Position numbers and translations under genes: made by a program. The notes under the pieces were generated by a model that made no database searches, was not told where the DNA came from, and saw nothing but the letters and a program-made list of their open reading frames with translations. Below are positions 37,443-51,454 of a stretch of DNA of 64,000 bases, in pieces. The DNA comes from Taudactylus pleione (Eukaryota > Chordata > Amphibia > Anura > Myobatrachidae): positions 62,001-126,000 of the forward strand of contig JAUIMM010001598.1 of assembly GCA_031769625.1 (NCBI GenBank), read 5' to 3'. Position 1 is the first letter of the stretch. Each line of letters starts with the position of its first letter.

Positions 37443-40400
37443 TTTTGTAGCAAACACAGACAGCTCAAAATTTCACCGGATGTGTTGAAGACCAAGACCC
37501 ACAAATGTGATGTGAAATGGTTTTTCTCCCATGTTGCATTTAAGAGAAAACAGCAAATGCACGTTTTTGGCCAAAATGCATTGAAAGCAAAGGAAAAAAC
37601 AAAAGCGCATACTTTGTGATATCTCCTCTTGTAGCAAAAACAGATAGCTCAAAATTTCTCTGGATGTGTTGAAGACCAAGTCCCATAAATGTGATGTGAA
37701 ATGGTTTTTCTCCCATGTTGCGTTTAAGAGAAAACAGCAATTGTTCATTTTAGGCCAAAATGCATTGAAAGCAATGGAAACAACAAAAGCGCATACTTTG
37801 TGTTATCTCCTCTTGTAGAAAACACAGACAGCTCAAAATTTCACTGCATGTGTTGAAGACCAAGACCCACAAATGTGATGTGAAATGGTTTTTCTCCCAT
37901 GTTGCGTTTAAGAGAAAACAGCAATTTTTCATTTTAGGCCAAAATGCATTGAAAGCAATGGAAACAACAAAAGCGCATACTTTGTGTTATCTCCTCTTGT
38001 AGCAAACACAGACAGCTCAAAATTTCACTGGATGTGTTGAAGACCAAGACCCACAAATGTGATGTGAAATGGTTTTTCTCCCATGTTGCGTTTAAGAGAA
38101 AACAGCAAATACTCGTTTTAGGCCAAAATGCATTGAAAGCAATGGAAACAACAAAAGCGCATACTTTGTGATATCTCCTCTTGTAGCAAACACAGAAAGC
38201 TCAAAATTTCACCGGATGTGTTGAAGACCAAGACCCACAAATGTGATGTGAAATGGTTTTTCTCCCATGTTGCTTTTAAGAGAAAACAGCAAATGCACGT
38301 TTTAGGCCAAAATGCATTGAAAGCAATGGAAACAACAAAAGCGCATACTTAGTGATATCTCCTCTTGTATAAAACACATACAGCTAAAAATTTCACTGGA
38401 TGTGTTGAAGACCAAGACGACAAATGTGATGTGAAATGGTTTTTCTCCCATGATGCGTTTAAGAGAAAATAGCAAATGCACGTTTTAGGCCAAAATGCTT
38501 TGAAAGCAATGGAAACAACTAAAGCGCATACTTTGTGTTATCTCCTCTTGTAGAAAACACAGACAGCTCAAAATTTCACTGGATGTGTTGAAGACCAAGA
38601 CCCACAAATGTGATGAGAAATGGTTTTTCTCCCATGTTGCATTTAAGAGAAAACAGCAATTGTTCATTTTAGGCCAAAATGCATTGAAAGCAATGGAAAC
38701 AACAAAAGCGCATACTTTGTGATATCTCCTCTTGTAGAAAACACAGACAGCTCAAAATTTCACTTCATGTGTTGAAGACCAACTACCACAAATGTGATGT
38801 GAAATGGTTTTTCTCCCATGTTGCGTTTAAGAGAAAACAGCAATTGTTCATTTTAGGCCAAAATGCATTGAAAGCAATGGAAACAACAAAAGCACATAAT
38901 TTGTGTTATCTCCTCTTGTAGCACATACAGACACCTCAAAATTTCACCGGATGTGTTGAAGACCAAGACGCACAAATGTGATGTGAAATGGTTTTTCTCC
39001 CATGTTGCGTTTAAGAGAAAACAGCAAATGCACGTTTTAGGCCAAAATGCATTGAAAGCAATGGAAACAACAAAAGCGCATACTTTGTGTTATCTCCTCT
39101 TGTAGAAAACACAGACAGCTCAAAATTTCACTGGATGTGTTGAAGACCAAGACCCACAAATGTGATGAGAAATGGTTTTTCTCCCATGTTGCGTTTAAGA
39201 GAAAATCGCAAATGCACGTTTTAGGCCAAAATGCATTGAAAGCAATGAAAACAACAAAAGCGCATACTTTGTGAAATCTCCTATTGTAGCAAACACAGAC
39301 AGCTCAAAATTTCACTGAATGTGTTGAAGACCAAGTCCCACAAATGTGATGTGAAATGGTTTTTCTCCCATGTTGCGTTTAAGAGAAAAGAGCAATTGTT
39401 CATTTTAGGCCAAAATGCATTGAAAGCAATGGAAACAACGAAAGCGCATACTTTGTGTTATCTCCTCTTGTAGCAAACACAGACAGTTCAAAATTTCACT
39501 GGATGTGTTGAAGACCAAGTCCCACAAATGTGATGTGAAATGGTTTTTCTCCCATGTTGTGTTTAAGAGAAAACAGCAATTGTTCATTTTAGGCCAAAAT
39601 GCATTGAAATCAATGGAAACAACAAAAGCGCATACTTTGTGTTATCTCCTCTTGTAGCAAACACAGACAGCTCAAAATTTCATTGGATGTGTTGAAGACC
39701 AAGACCCACAAATGTGATGTGAAATGGTTTTTCTCCCATGTTGCGTTTAAGAGAAAACAGCAAATGCACGTTTTAGGCCAAAATGCATTGAAAGCAATGG
39801 AAACAACAAAAATGCATACTTTGTGAAATCTCCTCTTGTAGCAAACACAGACAGCTCAAAATTTCACTGAATGTGTTGAAGACCAAGTCCCACAAATGTG
39901 ATGTGAAATGGTTTTTCTCCCATGTTGCGTTTAAGAGAAAAGAGCAATTGTTCATTTTAGGCCAAAATGCATTGAAAGCAATGGAAACAACGAAAGCGCA
40001 TACTTTGTGTTATCTCCTCTTGTAGCAAACACAGACAGTTCAAAATTTCACTGGATGTGTTGAAGACCAAGACCCACAAATATGATGTGAAATGGTTTTT
40101 CTCCCATGTTGCGTTTAAGAGAAAACAGCAAATGCACGTTTTAGGCCAAAATGTATTGAAAGAAATGGAAACAACAAAAGCGCATACTTTGTGATATCTC
40201 CTCTTGTAGCAAACACAGACAGCTCAAAATTTCACTGGATGTGTTGAAGACCAATACCCACAAATGTGATGTGAAATGGTTTTTCTCCCATGTTGTGTTT
40301 AAGAGAACAGCAATTGTTAATTTTAGGCCAAAATGCATTGAAAGCAATGGAAACAACAAAAGCGCATACTTTGTGATATCTCCTCTTGTAGCAAACACAG

Positions 40401-43400
40401 ACAGCTCAAAATCTCACTTGATGTGTTGAAGACCAACTACCACAAATGTGATGTGAAATGGTTTTTCTCCCTTGTTGCGTTTAAGAGAAAACAGCAATTG
40501 TTCATTTTAGGCCAAAATGCATTGAAAGCAATGGAAACAACAAAAGCGCATACTTTGTGTTATCTCCTCTTGTAGCAAATACAGACACCTCAAAATTTCA
40601 CCGGATGTGTTGAAGACCAAGACCCACAAATGTGATGTGAAATGGTTGTTCTCCCATGTTGCGTTTAAGAGAAAACAGCAAATGCACGTTTTAGGCCAAA
40701 ATGCATTAAAAGCAATGGAAACAACAAAAGCACATACTTTGTGTTATCTCCTCTTGTAGCAAACACAGATAGCTCAAAATTTCACTGGATGTGTTGAAGA
40801 CCAATACCCACAAATGTGATGTGAAATGGTTTTTCTCCCATGTTGTGTTTAAGAGAACAGCAATTGTTCATTTTAGGCCAAAATGCATTGAAAGCAATGG
40901 AAACAACAAAAGCGCATACTTTGTGATATCTCCTCTTGTAGCAAACACAGACAGCTCAAAATCTCACTTGATGTGTTGAAGACCAACTACCACAAATGTG
41001 ATGTGAAATGGTTTTTCTCCCTTGTTGCGTTTAAGAGAAAACAGCAATTGTTCATTTTAGGCCAAAATGCATTGAAAGCAATGGAAACAACAAAAGCGCA
41101 TACTTTGTGTTATCTCCTCTTGTAGCAAATACAGACACCTCAAAATTTCACCGGATGTGTTGAAGACCAAGACCCACAAATGTGATGTGAAATGGTTGTT
41201 CTCCCATGTTGCGTTTAAGAGAAAACAGCAAATGCACGTTTTAGGCCAAAATGCATTAAAAGCAATGGAAACAACAAAAGCACATACTTTGTGTTATCTC
41301 CTCTTGTAGCAAACACAGATAGCTCAAAATTTCACTGGATGTGTTGAAGACCAAGTCCCATAAATGTGATGTGAAATGGTTTTTCTCCCATGTTGCGTTT
41401 AAGAGAAAACAGCAATTGTTCATTTTAGGCCAAAATGCATTGAAAGCAATGGAAACAACTAAAGCGCATACTTTGTGTTATCTCTTCTTGTAGCAAAGAG
41501 AGACAGCTCAAAATTTCACTGGATGTGTTGAAGACTAAGACCCACAAATGTGATGTGAAATGGTTTTTCTCCCATGTTGCGTTTAAGAGAAAACAGCAAA
41601 TGCACGTTTTAGGCCAAAATGCATTGAAAGCAATGGAAATAACAAAAGCGCATACTTTGTGATATCTCCTTTTGTAGCAAACACAGACAGCTCAAAATTT
41701 CACTGGATGTGTTGAAGACCAAGACCCACAAATGTGATGTGAAATGGTTTTTCTCCCATGTTGCATTTAAGAGAAAACAGCAAATGCACGTTTTTGGCCA
41801 AAATGCATTGAAAGCAAAGGAAAAAACAAAAGCGCATACTTTGTGATATCTCCTCTTGTAGCAAACACAGATAGCTCAAAATTTCTCTGGATGTGTTGAA
41901 GACCAAGTCCCATAAATGTGATGTGAAATGGTTTTTCTCCAATGTTGCGTTTAAGAGAAAACAGCAATTGTTCATTTTAGGCCAAAATGCATTGAAAGCA
42001 ATGGAAACAACAAAAGCGCATACTTTGTGTTATCTCCTCTTGTAGAAAACACAGACAGCTCAAAATTTCACTGCATGTGTTGAAGACCAAGACCCACAAA
42101 TGTGATGAGAAATGGTTTTTCTCCCATGTTGCGTTTAAGAGAAAACAGCAATTGTTCATTTTAGGCCAAAATGCATTGAAAGCAATGGAAACAACAAAAG
42201 CACATAATTTGTGTTATGTCCTCTTGTAGCACATACAGACACCTCAAAATTTCACCGGATGTGTTGAAGACCAAGACGCACAAATGTGATGTGAAATGGT
42301 TTTTCTCCCATGTTGCGTTTAAGAGAAAACAGCAAATGCACGTTTTAGGCCAAAATGCATTGAAAGCAATGGAAACAACAAAAGCGCATACTTTGTGTTA
42401 TCTCCTCTTGTAGAAAACACAGACAGCTCAAAATTTCACTGGATGTGTTGAAGACCAAGACCCACAAATGTGATGAGAAATGGTTTTTCTCCCATGTTGC
42501 GTTTAAGAGAAAATCGCAAATGCACGTTTTAGGCCAAAATGCATTGAAAGCAATGAAAACAACAAAAGCGCATACTTTGTGAAATCTCCTATTGTAGCAA
42601 ACACAGACAGCTCAAAATTTCACTGAATGTGTTGAAGACCAAGTCCCACAAATGTGATGTGAAATGGTTTTTCTCCCATGTTGCGTTTAAGAGAAAAGTG
42701 CAATTGTTCATTTTAGGCCAAAATGCATTGAAAGCAATGGAAACAACGAAAGCGCATACTTTGTGTTATCTCCTCTTGTAGCAAACACAGACAGTTCAAA
42801 ATTTCACTGGATGTGTTGAAGACCAAGTCCCACAAATGTGATGTGAAATGGTTTTTCTCCCATGTTGTGTTTAAGAGAAAACAGCAATTGTTCATTTTAG
42901 GCCAAAATGCATTGAAATCAATGGAAACAACAAAAGCGCATACTTTGTGTTATCTCCTCTTGTAGCAAACACAGACAGCTCAAAATTTCACTGGATGTGT
43001 TGAAGACCAAGACCCACAAATGTGATGTGAAATGGTTTTTCTCCCATGTTGCGTTTAAGAGAAAACAGCAAATGCACGTTTTAGGCCAAAATGCATTGAA
43101 AGCAATGGAAACAACAAAAATGCATACTTTGTGAAATCTCCTCTTGTAGCAAACACAGACAGCTCAAAATTTCACTGAATGTGTTGAAGACCAAGTCCCA
43201 CAAATGTGATGTGAAATGGTTTTTCTCCCATGTTGCGTTTAAGAGAAAAGAGCAATTGTTCATTTTAGGCCAAAATGCATTGAAAGCAATGGAAACAACG
43301 AAAGCGCATACTTTGTGTTATCTCCTCTTGTAGCAAACACAGACAGTTCAAAATTTCACTGGATGTGTTGAAGACTAAGACCCACAAATGTGATGTGAAA

Positions 43401-43509
43401 TGGTTTTTCTCCCATGTTGCTTTTAAGAGAAAACAGCAAATGCACGTTTTAGGCCAAAATGCATTGAAAGCAATGGAAATAACAAAAGAGCATACTTTGT
43501 GATATCTCC
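37443..43509 (+). repeat. 33-monomer higher-order unit, copy 2 (6,067 bp)
   Basis: Tandem copy of 31,376-37,442 with nearly identical sequence at all sites I compared. Copy 2 shares AGCAAAAACAGATAGC (at about 37,635) with copy 3 (about 43,702) but not with copy 1, which orders the duplication events. Confidence 0.85.
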
Positions 43510-46500
43510 TTTTGTAGCAAACACAGACAGCTCAAAATTTCACCGGATGTGTTGAAGACCAAGACCCACAAATGTGATGTGAAATGGTTTTTCTCCCATG
43601 TTGCATTTAAGAGAAAACAGCAAATGCACGTTTTTGGCCAAAATGCATTGAAAGCAAAGGAAAAAACAAAAGCGCATACTTTGTGATATCTCCTCTTGTA
43701 GCAAAAACAGATAGCTCAAAATTTCTCTGGATGTGTTGAAGACCAAGTCCCATAAATGTGATGTGAAATGGTTTTTCTCCCATGTTGCGTTTAAGAGAAA
43801 ACAGCAATTGTTCATTTTAGGCCAAAATGCATTGAAAGCAATGGAAACAACAAAAGCGCATACTTTGTGTTATCTCCTCTTGTAGAAAACACAGACAGCT
43901 CAAAATTTCACTGCATGTGTTGAAGACCAAGACCCACAAATGTGATGTGAAATGGTTTTTCTCCCATGTTGCGTTTAAGAGAAAACAGCAATTTTTCATT
44001 TTAGGCCAAAATGCATTGAAAGCAATGGAAACAACAAAAGCGCATACTTTGTGTTATCTCCTCTTGTAGCAAACACAGACAGCTCAAAATTTCACTGGAT
44101 GTGTTGAAGACCAAGACCCACAAATGTGATGTGAAATGGTTTTTCTCCCATGTTGCGTTTAAGAGAAAACAGCAAATACTCGTTTTAGGCCAAAATGCAT
44201 TGAAAGCAATGGAAACAACAAAAGCGCATACTTTGTGATATCTCCTCTTGTAGCAAACACAGAAAGCTCAAAATTTCACCGGATGTGTTGAAGACCAAGA
44301 CCCACAAATGTGATGTGAAATGGTTTTTCTCCCATGTTGCTTTTAAGAGAAAACAGCAAATGCACGTTTTAGGCCAAAATGCATTGAAAGCAATGGAAAC
44401 AACAAAAGCGCATACTTAGTGATATCTCCTCTTGTATAAAACACATACAGCTAAAAATTTCACTGGATGTGTTGAAGACCAAGACCCACAAATGTGATGA
44501 GAAATGGTTTTTCTCCCATGTTGCATTTAAGAGAAAACAGCAATTGTTCATTTTAGGCCAAAATGCATTGAAAGCAATGGAAACAACAAAAGCGCATACT
44601 TTGTGATATCTCCTCTTGTAGAAAACACAGACAGCTCAAAATTTCACTTCATGTGTTGAAGACCAACTACCACAAATGTGATGTGAAATGGTTTTTCTCC
44701 CATGTTGCGTTTAAGAGAAAACAGCAATTGTTCATTTTAGGCCAAAATGCATTGAAAGCAATGGAAACAACAAAAGCACATAATTTGTGTTATCTCCTCT
44801 TGTAGCACATACAGACACCTCAAAATTTCACCGGATGTGTTGAAGACCAAGACGCACAAATGTGATGTGAAATGGTTTTTCTCCCATGTTGCGTTTAAGA
44901 GAAAACAGCAAATGCACGTTTTAGGCCAAAATGCATTGAAAGCAATGGAAACAACAAAAGCGCATACTTTGTGTTATCTCCTCTTGTAGAAAACACAGAC
45001 AGCTCAAAATTTCACTGGATGTGTTGAAGACCAAGACCCACAAATGTGATGAGAAATGGTTTTTCTCCCATGTTGCGTTTAAGAGAAAATCGCAAATGCA
45101 CGTTTTAGGCCAAAATGCATTGAAAGCAATGAAAACAACAAAAGCGCATACTTTGTGAAATCTCCTATTGTAGCAAACACAGACAGCTCAAAATTTCACT
45201 GAATGTGTTGAAGACCAAGTCCCACAAATGTGATGTGAAATGGTTTTTCTCCCATGTTGCGTTTAAGAGAAAAGAGCAATTGTTCATTTTAGGCCAAAAT
45301 GCATTGAAAGCAATGGAAACAACGAAAGCGCATACTTTGTGTTATCTCCTCTTGTAGCAAACACAGACAGTTCAAAATTTCACTGGATGTGTTGAAGACC
45401 AAGTCCCACAAATGTGATGTGAAATGGTTTTTCTCCCATGTTGTGTTTAAGAGAAAACAGCAATTGTTCAATTTAGGCCAAAATGCATTGAAATCAATGG
45501 AAACAACAAAAGCGCATACTTTGTGTTATCTCCTCTTGTAGCAAACACAGACAGCTCAAAATTTCACTGGATGTGTTGAAGACCAAGACCCACAAATGTG
45601 ATGTGAAATGGTTTTTCTCCCATGTTGCGTTTAAGAGAAAACAGCAAATGCACGTTTTAGGCCAAAATGCATTGAAAGCAATGGAAACAACAAAAATGCA
45701 TACTTTGTGAAATCTCCTCTTGTAGCAAACACAGACACCTCAAAATTTCACTGAATGTGTTGAAGACCAAGTCCCACAAATGTGATGTGAAATGGTTTTT
45801 CTCCCATGTTGCGTTTAAGAGAAAAGAGCAATTGTTCATTTTAGGCCAAAATGCATTGAAAGCAATGGAAACAACGAAAGCGCATACTTTGTGTTATCTC
45901 CTCTTGTAGCAAACACAGACAGTTCAAAATTTCACTGGATGTGTTGAAGACCAAGACCCACAAATATGATGTGAAATGGTTTTTCTCCCATGTTGCGTTT
46001 AAGAGAAAACAGCAAATGCACGTTTTAGGCCAAAATGTATTGAAAGAAATGGAAACAACAAAAGCGCATACTTTGTGATATCTCCTCTTGTAGCAAACAC
46101 AGACAGCTCAAAATTTCACTGGATGTGTTGAAGACCAATACCCACAAATGTGATGTGAAATGGTTTTTCTCCCATGTTGTGTTTAAGAGAACAGCAATTG
46201 TTCATTTTAGGCCAAAATGCATTGAAAGCAATGGAAACAACAAAAGCGCATACTTTGTGATATCTCCTCTTGTAGCAAACACAGACAGCTCAAAATCTCA
46301 CTTGATGTGTTGAAGACCAACTACCACAAATGTGATGTGAAATGGTTTTTCTCCCTTGTTGCGTTTAAGAGAAAACAGCAATTGTTCATTTTAGGCCAAA
46401 ATGCATTGAAAGCAATGGAAACAACAAAAGCGCATACTTTGTGTTATCTCCTCTTGTAGCAAATACAGACACCTCAAAATTTCACCGGATGTGTTGAAGA

Positions 46501-47360
46501 CCAAGACCCACAAATGTGATGTGAAATGGTTGTTCTCCCATGTTGCGTTTAAGAGAAAACAGCAAATGCACGTTTTAGGCCAAAATGCATTAAAAGCAAT
46601 GGAAACAACAAAAGCACATACTTTGTGTTATCTCCTCTTGTAGCAAACACAGACAGCTCAAAATCTCACTTGATGTGTTGAAGACCAACTACCACAAATG
46701 TGATGTGAAATGGTTTTTCTCCCTTGTTGCGTTTAAGAGAAAACAGCAATTGTTCATTTTAGGCCAAAATGCATTGAAAGCAATGGAAACAACAAAAGCG
46801 CATACTTTGTGTTATCTCCTCTTGTAGCAAATACAGACACCTCAAAATTTCACCGGATGTGTTGAAGACCAAGACCCACAAATGTGATGTGAAATGGTTG
46901 TTCTCCCATGTTGCGTTTAAGAGAAAACAGCAAATGCACGTTTTAGGCCAAAATGCATTAAAAGCAATGGAAACAACAAAAGCGCATACTTTGTGTTATC
47001 TCCTCTTGTAGCAAAGAGAGACAGCTCAAAATTTCACTGGATGTGTTGAAGACTAAGACCCACAAATGTGATGTGAAATGGTTTTTCTCCCATGTTGCGT
47101 TTAAGAGAAAACAGCAAATGCACGTTTTAGGCCAAAATGCATTGAAAGCAATGGAAATAACAAAAGCGCATACTTTGTGATATCTCCTTTTGTAGCAAAC
47201 ACAGACAGCTCAAAATTTCACCGGATGTGTTGAAGACCAAGACCCACAAATGTGATGTGAAATGGTTTTTCTCCCATGTTGCATTTAAGAGAAAACAGCA
47301 AATGCACGTTTTTGGCCAAAATGCATTGAAAGCAAAGGAAAAAACAAAAGCGCATACTTT
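43510..47360 (+). repeat. Third, partial and rearranged copy of the 6,067-bp unit
   Basis: It follows copy 2 at offset 6,067 to about 44,475, then at 5,884 (one 183-bp monomer lost), then at 5,518 after about 46,650 (two more monomers lost from the trimer duplication). Near 47,375 it leaves the unit for a GCACATACAGACACC monomer series. Confidence 0.7.
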
Positions 47361-49290
47361 GTGATATCTCCTCTTGTAGCACATACAGACACCTCAAAAT
47401 TTCACCGGATGTGTTGAAGACCAAGACGCACAAATGTGATGTGAAATGGTTTTTCTCCCATGTTGCATTTAAGAGAAAACAGCAAATGCACGTTTTAGGC
47501 CAAAATGCATTGAAAGCAATGGAAACAACAAAAGCGCATACTTTGTGTTATCTCCTCTTGTAGAAAACACAGACAGCTCAAAATTTCACTGGATGTGTTG
47601 AAGACCAAGACCCACAAATGTGATGAGAAATGGTTTTTCTCCCATGTTGCGTTTAAGAGAAAATCGCAAATGCACGTTTTAGGCCAAAATGCATTGAAAG
47701 CAATGAAAACAACAAAAGCGCATACTTTGTGATATCTCCTCTTGTAGCAAACACAGACAGCTCAAAATTTCACTGGATGTGTTGAAGACCAAGTCCCACA
47801 AATGTGATGTGAAATGGTTTTTCTCCCATGTTGTGTTTAAGAGAAAACAGCAATTGTTCATTTTAGGCCAAAATGCATTGAAATCAATGGAAACAACAAA
47901 AGCGCATACTTTGTGTTATCTCCTCTTGTAGCAAACACAGACAGCTCAAAATTTCACTGGATGTGTTGAAGACCAAGACCCACAAATGTGATGTGAAATG
48001 GTTTTTCTCCCATGTTGCGTTTAAGAGAAAACAGCAAATGCACGTTTTAGGCCAAAATGCATTGAAAGCAATGGAAACAACAAAAATGCATACTTTGTGA
48101 AATCTCCTCTTGTGGCAAACACAGACAGCTCAAAATTTCACTGAATGTGTTGAAGACCAAGTCCCACAAATGTGATGCGAAATGGTTTTTCTCCCATGTT
48201 GCGTTTAAGAGAAAAGAGCAATTGTTCATTTTAGGCCAAAATGCATTGAAAGCAATGGAAACAACGAAAGCGCATACTTTGTGTTATCTCCTCTTGTAGC
48301 AAACACAGACAGTTCAAAATTGCACTGGATGTGTTGAAGACCAAGACCCACAAATATGATGTGAAATGGTTTTTCTCCCATGTTGCGTTTAAGAGAAAAC
48401 AGCAAATGCACGTTTTAGGCCAAAATGCATTGAAAGAAATGGAAACAACAAAAGCGCATACTTTGTGATATCTCCTCTTGTAGCAAACACAGACAGCTCA
48501 AAATTTCACTGGATGTGTTGAAGACCAATACCCACAAATGTGATGTGAAATGGTTTTTCTCCCATGTTGTGTTTAAGAGAACAGCAATTGTTCATTTTAG
48601 GCCAAAATGCATTGAAAGCAATGGAAACAACAAAAGCGCATACTTTGTGATATCTCCTCTTGTAGCAAACACAGACAGCTCAAAATCTCACTTGATGTGT
48701 TGAAGACCAACTACCACAAATGTGATGTGAAATGGTTTTTCTCCCTTGTTGCGTTTAAGAGAAAACAGCAATTGTTCATTTTAGGCCAAAATGCATTGAA
48801 AGCAATGGAAACAACAAAAGCGCATACTTTGTGTTATCTCCTCTTGTAGCAAATACAGACACCTCAAAATTTCACCGGATGTGTTGAAGACCAAGACCCA
48901 CAAATGTGATGTGAAATGGTTGTTCTCCCATGTTGCGTTTAAGAGAAAACAGCAAATGTACGTTTTAGGCCAAAATGCATTAAAAGCAATGGAAACAACA
49001 AAAGCGCATACTTTGTGTTATCTCCTCTTGTAGCAAACACAGATAGCTCAAAATTTCACTGGATGTGTTGAAGACCAAGTCCCATAAATGTGATGTGAAA
49101 TGGTTTTTCTCCCATGTTGCGTTTAAGAGAAAACAGCAATTGTTCATTTTAGGCCAAAATGCGTTGAAAGCAATGGAAACAACTAAAGCGCATACTTTGT
49201 GTTATCTCCTCTTGTAGCAAAGAGAGACAGCTCAAAATTTCACTGGATGTGTTGAAGACTAAGACCCACAAATGTGATGTGAAATGGTTT
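47197..49290 (+). repeat. 2.1-kb block duplicated 14,710 bp away, copy 1
   Basis: It matches 61,907-64,000 base for base at the sites compared, with private variants in common: TGTGGCAAAC at 48,111 and 62,821, GATGCGAAATGG at about 48,176 and 62,886, ATGTACGTTTT at about 48,957 and 63,667, and GCGTTGAAAGC. One difference noticed: TTGCACTGG at about 48,320 against TTTCACTGG. Confidence 0.85.
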
Positions 49291-51454
49291 TTCTCCCATG
49301 TTGCGTTTAAGAGAAAACAGCAAATGCACGTTTTAGGCCAAAATGCATTGAAAGCAATGGAAATAACAAAAGCGCATACTTTGTGATATCTCCTTTTGTA
49401 GCAAACACAGACAGCTCAAAATTTCACCGGATGTGTTGAAGACCAAGACCCACAAATGTGATGTGAAATGGTTTTTCTCCCATGTTGCATTTAAGAGAAA
49501 ACAGCAAATGCACGTTTTTGGCCAAAATGCATTGAAAGCAAAGGAAAAAACAAAAGCGCATACTTTGTGATATCTCCTCTTGTAGCAAACACAGATAGCT
49601 CAAAATTTCTCTGGATGTGTTGAAGACCAAGTCCCATAAATGTGATGTGAAATGGTTTTTCTCCCATGTTGCGTTTAAGAGAAAACAGCAATTGTTCATT
49701 TTAGGCCAAAATGCATTGAAAGCAATGGAAACAACAAAAGCGCATACTTTGTGTTATCTCCTCTTGTAGAAAACACAGACAGCTCAAAATTTCACTGCAT
49801 GTGTTGAAGACCAAGACCCACAAATGTGATGTGAAATGGTTTTTCTCCCATGTTGCGTTTAAGAGAAAATAGCAATTTTTCATTTTAGGCCAAAATGCAT
49901 TGAAAGCAATGGAAACAACAAAAGCGCATACTTTGTGTTATCTCCTCTTGTAGCAAACACAGACAGCTCAAAATTTCACTGGATGTGTTGAAGACCAAGA
50001 CCCACAAATGTGATGTGAAATGGTTTTTCTCCCATGTTGCGTTTAAGAGAAAACAGCAAATACTCGTTTTAGGCCAAAATGCATTGAAAGCAAAGGAAAC
50101 AACAAAAGCGCATACTTTGTGATATCTCCTCTTGTAGCAAACACAGAAAGCTCAAAATTTCACCGGATGTGTTGAAGACCAAGACCCACAAATGTGATGT
50201 GAAATGGTTTTTCTCCCATGTTGCTTTTAAGAGAAAACAGCAAATGCACGTTTTAGGCCAAAATGCATTGAAACTAATGGAAACAACAAAAGCGCATACT
50301 TAGTGATATCTCCTCTTGTAGAAAACACAGACAGCTAAAAATTTCACTGGATGTGTTGAAGACCAAGACGACAAATGTGATGTGAAATGGTTTTTCTCCC
50401 ATGATGCGTTTAAGAGAAAACAGCAAATGCACGTTTTAGGCCAAAATGCTTTGAAAGCAATGGAAACAACTAAAGCGCATACTTTGTGTTATCTCCTCTT
50501 GTAGAAAACACAGACAGCTCAAAATTTCACTGGATGTGTTGAAGACCAAGACCCACAAATGTGATGAGAAATGGTTTTTCTCCCATGTTGCATTTAAGAG
50601 AAAACAGCAATTGTTCATTTTAGGCCAAAATGCATTGAAAGCAATGGAAACAACAAAAGCGCATACTTTGTGATATCTCCTCTTGTAGAAAACACAGACA
50701 GCTCAAAATTTCACTTCATGTGTTGAAGACCAACTACCACAAATGTGATTTGAAATGGTTTTTCTCCCATGTTGCGTTTAAGAGAAAACAGCAATTGTTC
50801 ATTTTAGGCCAAAATGCATTGAAAGCAATGGAAACAACAAAAGCACATAATTTGTGTTATCTCCTCTTGTAGCACATACAGACACCTCAAAATTTCACCG
50901 GATGTGTTGAAGACCAAGACGCACAAATGTGATGTGAAATGGTTTTTCTCCCATGTTGCGTTTAAGAGAAAACAGCAAATGCACGTTTTAGGCCAAAATG
51001 CATTGAAAGCAATGGAAACAACAAAAGCGCATACTTTGTGTTATCTCCTCTTGTAGCAAACACAGACAGCTCAAAATTTCACTGGATGTGTTGAAGACCA
51101 AGACCCACAAATGTGATGTGAAATGGTTTTTCTCCCATGTTGCGTTTAAGAGAAAACAGCAAATGCATGTTTTAGGCCAAAATGCATTGAAAGCAATGGA
51201 AACAACAAAAATGCATACTTTGTGAAATCTCCTCTTGTAGCAAACACAGACAGCTCAAAATTTCACTGAATGTGTTGAAGACCAATACCCACAAATGTGA
51301 TGTGAAATGGTTTTTCTCCCATGTTGCGTTTAAGAGAAAAGAGCAATTGTTCATTTTAGGCCAAAATGCATTGAAAGCAATGGAAACAACGAAAGCGCAT
51401 ACTTTGTGTTATCTCCTCTTGTAGCAAACACAGACAGTTCAAAATTTCACTGGA

